Assembly: GCA_964443325.1 (NCBI GenBank)
Contig: CAYUCL010000011.1
Span: forward strand, 1-52,961
Reading direction: 5' to 3'
Source: DAOUVR01 sp034430535
Lineage (GTDB): Bacteria > Chloroflexota > Dehalococcoidia > E44-bin15
Length of the DNA: 52,961 bases
The notes under the pieces were generated by a model. That model had not been told where the DNA came from. It worked only from the letters and a program-made list of their open reading frames with translations, and did not search any database. The translations under genes were made by a program, and so were the position numbers. How positions within the stretch are numbered: the stretch's first letter is position 1; every line of letters starts with the position of its first letter. Positions 24,120 to 32,043 of the stretch are shown here, piece after piece.

Positions 24120-25121
24120 TCATGGCTTGATTAGTATCTTCACAGCCTTCCCCTCTTTGTGGAGGGCAAAAGCCTTGTTGATGTCCTCAAGAGGTATGAT
24201 GTCTGATATTAGCGACTTGAGCTCGAGCTTGGGCAGCAGGGCAACAGCCCGCGGAAAGGTATATGGTGATCTAACGATGGAGCGAATGGTCAACTCTTTA
24301 TCGTACAGATAGTAGGGTGGGACGCCTACCTCGCCGTCCAGTGGGTAGACGGCGAACCAGAGTACCGTGCCGCAGTTATCAACAAGAAAGATGGCTTGCC
24401 TGGCAGCGGCAAGACTTCCGCTCGCCTCCAGAATGGTATCAAAGCCCCTGGACTCGGTCAGTTGTTTGCTGATCTCCTCCAGGTTCTCGTTGAAGGGGTC
24501 AACCACTACATCGGCTCCCAGCCGCTTGGCCAGTTCCCTTTTCCCTGACACTGGTTCAGAGACCAGTGTCCTGGTGGCACCAGACCTGATAGCCAACTGC
24601 AGTAGCAGCAGTCCAATAGGGCCCGCTCCAAATATGGCTACCGAGTTGCCGGGGTGGATGTTGGCAACGTCAATGGCGTGGAGGGCCACCGATATTGGCT
24701 CGGTCAAGGCGCCCTCTTCCTGGCTAACGTTGTCGGGCAGCAAGAATACCGACTCTTCCTTGAATACGGCGTACTCCGCAAAGGACTTCGCCGAGAAGAA
24801 GGGCTTCTGGCAGAAGTGCTGCATTCCATTGCGGCAGTAGTAGCAGGCTCCACAGTAGGCCATATAATTGACCGCCACCCTTTGTCCCACCTGGTAGCGC
24901 CGTACATCGCTACCCACCTCCACTATGGTTCCCGAGGCTTCATGGCCGATAATTCGGGGTGGTTTGCCGGCGACCGGCAGCCGACCTTCCACAATATGAG
25001 GGTCGGAGCCGCATATACCGCAATAGGCTATCTGCACCTTGACCTGATCAGGTCTTGGCTGTGGTTCGGGAACCTCCTCCAATTTAAAAACACTGATATC
25101 TTTCCACACTGCTGCTTTCAT
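24120..25121 (-). CDS. Zinc-dependent alcohol/polyol dehydrogenase (MDR family)
   Basis: A 333-residue medium-chain dehydrogenase. Catalytic zinc ligands lie in CGICGSD and GHEASG; the structural zinc lobe is C-GAC-YYC-RNGMQHF-C with four Cys. The NAD-binding motif is GAGPIG. The family includes sorbitol, threonine and butanediol dehydrogenases; the substrate here is unknown. Neighbours are the split transketolase downstream, whose alternative start overlaps this stop, and an SDR 84 bases upstream. Together they suggest oxidation of a polyol followed by a ketol transfer. Confidence 0.92.
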   Translation of the reverse strand: MKAAVWKDISVFKLEEVPEPQPRPDQVKVQIAYCGICGSDPHIVEGRLPVAGKPPRIIGHEASGTIVEVGSDVRRYQVGQRVAVNYMAYCGACYYCRNGMQHFCQKPFFSAKSFAEYAVFKEESVFLLPDNVSQEEGALTEPISVALHAIDVANIHPGNSVAIFGAGPIGLLLLQLAIRSGATRTLVSEPVSGKRELAKRLGADVVVDPFNENLEEISKQLTESRGFDTILEASGSLAAARQAIFLVDNCGTVLWFAVYPLDGEVGVPPYYLYDKELTIRSIVRSPYTFPRAVALLPKLELKSLISDIIPLEDINKAFALHKEGKAVKILIKP

Positions 25122-25205
25122 CGGCGAATCACCTCCTGATAAGTCGCATTCATGATATTGTGTCGGTATTGGCTCAATCTGGCGCTATATTAATTGTCCC
25201 ACCGC

Positions 25206-25961
25206 CTAGACCACTCCACCATCAACGATAATAGTCTGGCCTGTCATGTAGGCGGAATCGTCACTGGCGAGGAAAACGGCGGTGCCGACTATGTCTGTCG
25301 GGACCCCTATCCTGTGAAAGGTAATTTGTCTCATGACGTGTTCCCTGGTACGGTCGACAAAGGCGTCCTTAGTCTGGTCGGTGTCTATATAACCAGGGGC
25401 GATAGCGTTCACATTTATTCCTCTTCGTCCAACCTCTCTGGAAAGGGCCTTGGTAAATCCGATAACGCCCCCTTTGGAGGCGGCGTATGCGCACACTGAC
25501 CCCTCACCTCTAAGGGGTGTGACGGAGGCAAAGCTGATAATCTTGCCACTTTGCCTTGGTAGCATCGAGTGGGTTAGTACAGACTTGGTGCAGTAAAAAA
25601 CGCCATTCAAGTTGACAGCTATTACACGACTCCACTCATCGTCGTCAGTCTCGCCTATTTCTTTAACCAGTAGAATGCCGGCACAGTTCACCAGAATATC
25701 GATCTGGCCAAACTTATCCACTGCCTGTTTGACCATGCTATCCACAGCCTGGCTGTCGGAGACATCCGCTCCATTGGCCAGCGACTGGCGCCCCAGAGAC
25801 TGGATTTCAGCGGCAACCTTCTGTGCATTGCTATAATCCAGGTCGTTGACTACAATGTCTGCCCCCTCAGTGGCAAATGCCAGTCCAATGGCCCGCCCCA
25901 TACCCTTGCCGCCACCAGTTATCAACGCTACCTTGTCTTTCAGCTTCATAGATTCATTCAT
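25206..25961 (-). CDS. Short-chain dehydrogenase/reductase
   Basis: A 251-residue classical SDR: TGGGKGMG cofactor loop, NCAG in place of the common NNAG, catalytic serine in SFASV, YAASK and the C-terminal GQTIIVDGG. The Asp in VVNDLD suggests NAD(H). There are two near starts, MNES and MKLK four codons later, neither with a strong ribosome site. It is the first gene of the minus-strand polyol/transketolase set. Confidence 0.88.
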   Translation of the reverse strand: MNESMKLKDKVALITGGGKGMGRAIGLAFATEGADIVVNDLDYSNAQKVAAEIQSLGRQSLANGADVSDSQAVDSMVKQAVDKFGQIDILVNCAGILLVKEIGETDDDEWSRVIAVNLNGVFYCTKSVLTHSMLPRQSGKIISFASVTPLRGEGSVCAYAASKGGVIGFTKALSREVGRRGINVNAIAPGYIDTDQTKDAFVDRTREHVMRQITFHRIGVPTDIVGTAVFLASDDSAYMTGQTIIVDGGVV

Positions 25962-26248
25962 TAATCGGGGAGCAATGAGCGTGCTAATATTCTATTGGCG
26001 GTTTCGCCAACTCATACCGATTATGGCCTTCACAATACACGTTGTCAATCATAGCCGTAAGCGATATCGTGAGGCCTGGGGAAACGTGGGTCCAGATACG
26101 TGCATAAGGAAGAAGGCGGGCAAGGCTGAAAAGGTATATAATCGTAGCAGGGCCAAAGCCACAACCGCGAGATTCTTCTTGATTAAAAAGTATCCCTTTT
26201 GGCTAAGGACCAAAGCAAAAAACATCGCTAGATAGGAGGAGATATGCT

Positions 26249-27040
26249 ATGGACTATCAGACTATTATCCTGGAGAAGGCCGATCATGTAGCTACCATCA
26301 CCCTGAATAGACCCGATAGGCTTAATGCTTTTACAGCTCAACTGCATGACGAACTGGTGCGTCTGCTGGAGGAACTGGACCAGGATGAGGATGTGCGGGT
26401 GCTGGTTATCACCGGGGCTGGCCGTGGATTCTGCGCCGGTGAGGATGTTAAGGAGCGGCCGGCCGAGATTACACGGGTGAGAACGGCAAAGCGCATCCTC
26501 GATAGGAAGGACAGGGATGCCTTCCCGGCGATTCTGCAAGACATGATGAAGCCTGCCATTGCTGCGGTGAACGGCCCGGCAGTAGGTCAGGGGCTGAGCC
26601 TGGCTCTAGCCTGCGACATCCGCATTGGCTCCGAAAATGCCAGGATGGGCGCAGTTTGGACCAGGAGAGGCATTCCTCCAGAGTCCTGTGGGGCGTACAA
26701 CCTGGTGCACATCGTCGGCATCGCCAAGGCCTGTGAGTTGGTGTTCACTGGCCGTATCATCGAGGCACCAGAGGCCATGGCCATTGGCCTGCTCAACCGA
26801 GTGGTCCCCGCCGATGAGCTGATGCCCACCACAATGGAACTGGCAAAGGAGATCGCCAGCGGCCCACCTGTGGCTATGGGCATATCCAAGCGGATGCTAT
26901 ATGAAGTGTCGCGGACGGATATGATGACGCACTGGCAAATGAATAATTATGCGCTGGAGTACTGCTTCGAGACTGAGGATCGCGAGGAGGGTATCAGGTC
27001 TTTCTTAGAAAAACGGGCACCTGAATTCAAGGGAAGATGA
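26249..27040 (+). CDS. Enoyl-CoA hydratase/isomerase family protein
   Basis: A 263-residue crotonase-fold protein. The oxyanion-hole segments (FCAGEDVKE and AVNGPAVGQGLSLALACD) are recognisable. Neither hydratase Glu is in place: the E144 position of rat enoyl-CoA hydratase is Ser (GQGLSLAL) and the E164 position is Trp (ARMGAVW). A Glu lies four residues later, in GIPPESCG, as in isomerase- or lyase-type members. So a double-bond isomerase, dehalogenase-like or ring-cleaving role is likelier than hydration. AGGAGGAG precedes the ATG. It faces the second AbfD-type gene. Confidence 0.88.
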   Translation: MDYQTIILEKADHVATITLNRPDRLNAFTAQLHDELVRLLEELDQDEDVRVLVITGAGRGFCAGEDVKERPAEITRVRTAKRILDRKDRDAFPAILQDMMKPAIAAVNGPAVGQGLSLALACDIRIGSENARMGAVWTRRGIPPESCGAYNLVHIVGIAKACELVFTGRIIEAPEAMAIGLLNRVVPADELMPTTMELAKEIASGPPVAMGISKRMLYEVSRTDMMTHWQMNNYALEYCFETEDREEGIRSFLEKRAPEFKGR

Positions 27041-27106
27041 GGGATATGCTCTCCCAAGAAAACATATCAAGCCAAGGCACGTTCACCGAGACCTGATCCT
27101 GGCTGC

Positions 27107-28558
27107 TTATTGCTTTACTCTTGCGATATTCCTCGCAAGCTGCTTCTTATACTCCAGGTCGGTCTCACGTTCGATCATTATCCGTTGGGCCTGGGGAGAT
27201 CCAGCCCCATGAAGCGACTCGGTCAAGTAACCCACGGCGCCAGTCCCCAGGGTCATGTTCTCCAGCAGCCTCAGAATGCGCACCCTGGCCTCTGTTGCTA
27301 TTTCGGGCACTCCTTGCAGGTATTTCTGCAACAAGTCAGCTAACTCAGGATGCTTGTAATCTTTTTCCGAGGGTAGGGTGACCATCAGGCCGCCGGCTAT
27401 ATCCTGGGCCAGTCTAACTATCTCAAAGGGGAATCTACCCACGTGCAGTTTGCAGACATTGGCCAGCAGGCGATTGACAAGATAGCCGCCGGAGGGAAGC
27501 TCATAGCCCTCAGCAGAGCAGGCTATGCCGGAGGCGTAGAGCGTTTCATTCAAGTGGGTCATCTCAACCAGCTTGTCCCGAATATGGGCTGCCTGGGCTG
27601 TCCCCTGGTAGTCAGCAATGAGTGCAGCAGCACCGATGAGAACATCACCCAGTCCCGATTTACAACCCCCATAGCTACTTCGATGATAAGAGCCGAACAC
27701 CTCTACCACTCGGGTACAAAACTGATGCTCCCCCATCATGAAAACCCTCTCTTTAGGGACGAAGACATTATCGAATACTATCAGTGCCTCTTGACTCCCA
27801 AAACTTGGATTCCCTACATCGATCTCTACACCCTCCAGCTTGCGGGTATCGCTTGATTGGCGACCGTAGATATACGAAACGCCCTTGCTATCGCTGGGTA
27901 TAGCGCAGGCTACAGCGTAGTCCCTGTCCTCGGGCCTCATGTTACTGGTGGGGAGAACGATTATCTCGTGTGAATTCAGTGCGCCAGTTATATGCAGCTT
28001 GGCACCGCGTACAACGATCCCGTTGGCCGTTTCATCCACTGCCCTCAGGTATGAATCGGGGTCCTTCTGTTTGCTGGGGGTCAGGCGTCGGTCACCCTTG
28101 GGATCGGTCATAGCTGCTGAACAAACCAGGTCCTCCTTCTGGACATAGCTCAGAAAAGCGTTAAACCTTTGGTGGTAGTCGGTGCCACACTCTTGGTCTA
28201 TCTCAAAGGTGACCGCCGACATAGTATTTAAGGCATCCATCCCGGCACAGCGTTGAAAGCAGGTAGCCGTTCTCTGTCCTAGCAGCCTCAGCATCTTTAT
28301 CTTCTTAATAAGGTCGTCCCGATTGTGATGAATATGGGTAAAGCGGTTGATTCTCTCCCCGCTCAGGTGTGATGATGCTATAAGCAGGTCTTCATGCTCT
28401 GGCTGTTGAGCCAGCTCATAGGTCATGGCTACCGAGTTTGACGACGGCTTGACTATGGGATGGTCAACCGCACGCTCTACCTGTTCACCGAACATAAATA
28501 ACCTTGGGTTCAGCCTCCTCAGGCTGTCAAAGTATTCTTCCCTGGTTTTTAGGCTCAT
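27107..28558 (-). CDS. 4-hydroxybutyryl-CoA dehydratase family enzyme (AbfD-like), copy 2
   Basis: A 483-residue paralogue of the enzyme at 20357-21880, same fold and full length for the family. The cluster ligands are C100 and C104 (CFQRC), H292 and C299 (HRSSYGGC), nearly the numbering of the clostridial enzyme. The ATG at 28558, with GGGGGAGA just upstream, begins the conserved region; an open frame extends 42 codons further but without family resemblance. The sequences of the two paralogues differ throughout, so this is an old duplication or separate acquisition with likely different substrates. Confidence 0.88.
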   Translation of the reverse strand: MSLKTREEYFDSLRRLNPRLFMFGEQVERAVDHPIVKPSSNSVAMTYELAQQPEHEDLLIASSHLSGERINRFTHIHHNRDDLIKKIKMLRLLGQRTATCFQRCAGMDALNTMSAVTFEIDQECGTDYHQRFNAFLSYVQKEDLVCSAAMTDPKGDRRLTPSKQKDPDSYLRAVDETANGIVVRGAKLHITGALNSHEIIVLPTSNMRPEDRDYAVACAIPSDSKGVSYIYGRQSSDTRKLEGVEIDVGNPSFGSQEALIVFDNVFVPKERVFMMGEHQFCTRVVEVFGSYHRSSYGGCKSGLGDVLIGAAALIADYQGTAQAAHIRDKLVEMTHLNETLYASGIACSAEGYELPSGGYLVNRLLANVCKLHVGRFPFEIVRLAQDIAGGLMVTLPSEKDYKHPELADLLQKYLQGVPEIATEARVRILRLLENMTLGTGAVGYLTESLHGAGSPQAQRIMIERETDLEYKKQLARNIARVKQ

Positions 28559-28981
28559 CTTCTCTCCCCCTTTGAGTTGAGACTGCAGGACAAAGCAATG
28601 GTAGCATAAACCTGGTGCTTTCACCAATGCATGTTCGGTGATGGTATAGGGTGTAGAGTCGGCAGGTCCAGCCTGGCGTAACAACCTTCCTAGGCTACCT
28701 AACTTTATGGTTTTCTGTTGCGTACCACCATAGTCATAGCAAACAGTCTGCTGAGGCTGCGGCTATAACAGGTATATGGACACAGGTTTGTCTGCGATTT
28801 CAAAGCGGCATACCTGTACAAATTGTGGGGCAATTGCCAACAGCATGATACGGATGTGATGTGAACCCTTATTGCGAAGGAACGTATTGGCAAGCTATGA
28901 AAAGGCTGATTTACCGCCGCATCACTTGAAAGTGTTGGCGGCTAAAGGAGCCACGCCAAGCCGTTCGGGCTGGGTCGAGCA
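28559..28981. other. Non-coding gap
   Basis: About 420 bases between two minus-strand genes. I see no gene, repeat of the families above or clear promoter. Confidence 0.3.
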
Positions 28982-29599
28982 CTAGTCCCAAAGGCGGAAT
29001 GGCGGGTATCGGTCTGTCATCAGCGCCGCATAGGCAGACACGCGGTACGACCAGCGATTCATCCCCACAACAACCTTGAAAATATCCTCAGGATACCTAC
29101 CAGTGAATAGTAATGCTACTCCGGCAAAGATGGTGAGAATAGGAACCAAGCCTGCGCTATTGCTACTGCCCCAGCCTCCCTGCAACAAAGCAACTACAAT
29201 GTACTGCGGAATAGCCAAAAGCCACCACTTTACCAGGACAAGCCCGCGGGAGAGCCTTTCTGGATAGACCACCTCCAAATCAGCAGGGTAACCACCCGCT
29301 TTGAGGGTGAAAGGTGGATACTTGTCAGTGCCCAGGGCTTGATAGCTGTAGAACGCTACGCGCCATGACCAGCGCATAACCCCTACATTGAAGTCAAACA
29401 GTGCCTTTGGGTACTTCGCCGTGAACAAGATAGCGAAGAAGGCTATCACAGTCACCACGAAGAAGGCTATCCACAAGAACCACAATATGATGTAATGTGG
29501 TAGTGCCAGCAGCCACTTGATGAGCCACCAACCGCGACCCGGCGGTTCGGTGAGTTCACCAATAATAGAGACCGGATAAGATACCTTTTTCTCCGACAT
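28982..29599 (-). CDS. DUF4389 membrane protein
   Basis: A 205-residue protein with an internal duplication: each half has a KW-LLALPHYI type segment, one or two membrane helices, then a W-R-V-Y/AL-TD-KYPPF motif (about residues 78-96 and 182-200). That is the DUF4389 pattern. Four membrane helices are likely. Function unknown. AAGGAGGTGATTA is an ideal ribosome site. It stands alone upstream of a repeat-rich region. Confidence 0.85.
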   Translation of the reverse strand: MSEKKVSYPVSIIGELTEPPGRGWWLIKWLLALPHYIILWFLWIAFFVVTVIAFFAILFTAKYPKALFDFNVGVMRWSWRVAFYSYQALGTDKYPPFTLKAGGYPADLEVVYPERLSRGLVLVKWWLLAIPQYIVVALLQGGWGSSNSAGLVPILTIFAGVALLFTGRYPEDIFKVVVGMNRWSYRVSAYAALMTDRYPPFRLWD

Positions 29600-30559
29600 T
29601 AATCACCTCCTTGATTGCTAACTCCATTGTCTCATCTGAGATAAATGCTTGAGGGCGAATTGTAGACTGCAAAAAGCCATTTGTCAACTCGCTCGCTGGC
29701 TTGACCACGACGCTCAACAGGCCTATCTGTACTATAAAAATAATCCCCCTTCTCAACAGATTTATCAGCACCACAAAATTAATCCCCCTTGCCCCCTTTT
29801 AAAAAGGGGGAAGGTGTAGGTCATTNNNNNNNNNNNNNNNNNNNNNNNNNNNNNNNNNNNNNNNNNNNNNNNNNNNNNNNNNNNNNNNNNNNNNNNNNNN
29901 NNNNNNNNNNNNNNNNNNNNNNNNNTAAAAAAGGGGAAAAATAGTCCCCCTTTGCAAAGGGGGATTTAGGGGGATTGGATGTAGGTAATGATGAGCTTCC
30001 AGCTTTTTATTTCAGAACATCATAATCCCACTCTCAACAGATTTATCAGCACCACAAAATTAATCCCCCTTGCCCCCTTTAAAAAAGGGGGAAGGTGTGG
30101 GTCCTTTAAAAAAGGGGAAAAATAGTCCCCCTTTGCAAAGGGGGATTTAGGGGGATTGGATATGGGTAATGATAAGCTTGACGAAGGGTATCTTTGCTGA
30201 TGGCATCGCCTGCTAATTGAACCAGTTTGCTATTCCTACTGTAAACGAGATAGATGCCGATTACCTTAGTATCATGATAGAACCGTGATAGACCAGTGGT
30301 TTCGATATTCAACTAAGCATCAAGCGTTATGGTGCTTTGTTTGCTACGATGGGTTATATTCTCTCATAAATGGCTCTTGCAGTAGACCTTCCTCCTTGCT
30401 ACATGAGCACTACTAACCTAGAATGCACTGACACTAAGTAGGAATTTCACCGGTTAGAGACAAAGAGGCTGAACAAGCTTGCTTATTTGGCGGCTGTCCA
30501 CAACAATAGCAGACATTATTTGAATCCAATTAATTCAAGGATGGTTATGGAGGCGAGAG
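29600..30559. repeat. C-rich inverted-repeat element, copy B, tandemly doubled around a gap
   Basis: From 29752 and again from 30033 the same block occurs (CTCAACAGATTTATCAGCAC and onward, C-rich unit, then AAAGGGGGATTTAGGGGG), offset 281 bases in this assembly. The first copy is interrupted by the run of N. The tail GTAATGATGAGCTT or GTAATGATAAGCTT ends each copy. From 30200 to 30559 there is no gene or repeat I recognise. Confidence 0.75.
29826..29925. other. Assembly gap of exactly 100 N
   Basis: A round-number scaffold gap inside the first repeat copy. By comparison with the intact second copy almost no bases should be missing here. Confidence 0.9.
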
Positions 30560-31249
30560 ATGAAACGGAATTTGCTCCTTTTACTGGTTCTTTTAATTCT
30601 CGCTGGTTGCGCGGGGCCTACTGCAACGCCCACACCGGGGTCAGTTGATTATGAGCCAGTCAGCTTATCTGAGGTGAGGTTGACCAGCGACGTATCACTG
30701 GAAGAGACGTTGCTCCAAAGAAGATCGATCAGGGAATATACCGATGAAGCATTGAGTCTGGAAGAGGTCTCCCAGCTTTTGTGGGCAGCTCAGGGGATAA
30801 CAGCGGCATGGGGAGGCCGCACTGCACCATCGGCAGGGGCGCTGTATCCGCTCGAAGTCTATGTGGTGGTGGGCAACGTTGAGGACCTTGCACCTGGCGT
30901 ATATCAGTACAAGCCTGATGGGCACGAACTGGTCAAGGTTAAGGACGGAGATATCAGGGGTGAACTGGCTGAGGCTGCTCTTGGGCAGGACTCAGTGCGG
31001 AATGGAGCCATAGATATTGTCATTGCTGCTGTTTATGAGAGAACAACAGCGAAATATGGCGAACGGGGCATCAGATATGTTCACATGGAATCGGGACACG
31101 CTGCCCAGAATGTCTATCTTCAGGCGACCGCCTTGGACCTGGGCATAGTCACCATCGGTGCTTTCTATGATGATAGTGTAAGAGATATTGTGGGCATGCC
31201 TGAGGATGTGGCCCCACTATATGTAATTCCGGTGGGTAAAAAGGGCTAG
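30560..31249 (+). CDS. SagB/nitroreductase-type lipoprotein
   Basis: A 229-residue protein. The N-terminus is a lipoprotein signal (MKRNLLLLLVLLILAGC, lipobox LAGC, C17 lipidated) followed by a Thr/Pro-rich tether. The rest is a nitroreductase-fold flavoprotein: RRSIREY for FMN phosphate binding, PSAGALYPLEVYVV and the GHAAQNVYLQATALDLG helix. The SagB-like group contains thiazoline oxidases and unknown reductases. No precursor-peptide or cyclodehydratase gene is nearby, so peptide modification is not supported. GGAGGCGAG precedes the ATG. It should face outward on the membrane, which is unusual for this family. Confidence 0.87.
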   Translation: MKRNLLLLLVLLILAGCAGPTATPTPGSVDYEPVSLSEVRLTSDVSLEETLLQRRSIREYTDEALSLEEVSQLLWAAQGITAAWGGRTAPSAGALYPLEVYVVVGNVEDLAPGVYQYKPDGHELVKVKDGDIRGELAEAALGQDSVRNGAIDIVIAAVYERTTAKYGERGIRYVHMESGHAAQNVYLQATALDLGIVTIGAFYDDSVRDIVGMPEDVAPLYVIPVGKKG

Positions 31250-31319
31250 GGCTCTTCATACCGCTAACGCCCTTTCTATGTTTTCAGGTGCCACTGCTCA
31301 CGTGAACGAGTACAACCCC

Positions 31320-31348
31320 TTTACAGAGAGATAGTGTGGGGCTAAAAT
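31320..31348 (+). promoter_or_regulatory. Promoter of tRNA-Gly
   Basis: TTTACA (31320-31325) and TAAAAT (31343-31348), five of six matches each, are 17 bases apart and end 13 bases before the tRNA. Confidence 0.65.
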
Positions 31349-31361
31349 GAATACGATTTTG

Positions 31362-31436
31362 GCGGGTGTAACTCAGTGGTAGAGTGCTTGCTTCCCAAGC
31401 AAGCTGTCGTGGGTTCGAATCCCATCACCCGCTCCA
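31362..31436 (+). tRNA. tRNA-Gly(CCC)
   Basis: Full cloverleaf: acceptor GCGGGTG/CACCCGC, D stem ACTC/GAGT, anticodon stem CTTGC/GCAAG with loop TTCCCAA (anticodon CCC), T arm GTGGG-TTCGAAT-CCCAT, discriminator T and an encoded CCA. The 3' 28 bases recur at 33678-33705. Confidence 0.97.
31409..31436 (+). repeat. Left att-like direct repeat (tRNA 3' end)
   Basis: Identical over 28 bases to 33678-33705, covering the T arm, acceptor 3' strand and CCA. This is the classical target of tyrosine recombinases. Confidence 0.75.
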
Positions 31437-31439
31437 CTG

Positions 31440-31899
31440 TTTCCGAGGATTTAGCTTCAAAAAGTTCACAAGCCAACTCCTCAATGCGTTTATCCCATCC
31501 AGGTCATCAGGCATAAACTCTAAGACAATAACCCTTTATCATTATGCCCTTGATGGATTCATAGGGTATCTTCTTACTCCTGAAGGTATCAATGCCTATC
31601 TGATTTCTCTCACTTGTGGTAATGCCAAACACAATTACTATCGCCTTATCAAAACCTTGTGCAGGTGAATTTACCATACTGACCAGCTTGTCACTAATCC
31701 CATTGAGAAGGTACTTCCACCACGAAGGCAGAATCGCCAGAAAAAGGACGAAACCAGGGAAAGTAACGGGGTGATTCACTACAGGCGGTGTGGTGCTTTG
31801 TTAACTGCTCAATATGATGGTAAGAGGGGGAGACCGAGGGAATACTGTTCTGACTGTGAACCTCTCAGAGGGAGAGAAAGGTACAGGAAATGGAGGTAA
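31440..31899 (+). pseudogene. Broken tyrosine recombinase (N-terminal domain) with zinc-motif tail
   Basis: The frame starting just after the tRNA encodes a core-binding (SAM-like) integrase domain: SRSSGINSKTITLYHYALD, LTPEGINAYLISL and NYYRLIKTLCR. A TGA at 31666-31668 stands where the family has Trp, and the frame then continues as IYHTDQLVTNPIEKVLPPR, the end of that domain. No catalytic domain follows; the same frame goes on to a tail with GRPREYCSDC and ends at TAA 31899. So the gene has lost its R-H-R-Y catalytic part and gained a nonsense codon. Placement beside the tRNA end fits an integrase of an element inserted there. The 5' limit is uncertain. Confidence 0.7.
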
Positions 31900-32043
31900 A
31901 AACAAACCACGCTAAATTCTAAAGCCAAAAATGGACTGGTTACAGCCGGCAGAGAGTCAGAGACATCTCAGGTGTCGGATGAAGTCTTGTCTGCCACAAA
32001 TTACATATTGATAGAAAACATCCATGACTGCCCTAAACGCTAA

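Noticed and set aside
30560..31249. Peptide-modification (azole) cluster from the SagB-like fold
   Set aside because: No YcaO, ThiF-like or precursor peptide gene near it.
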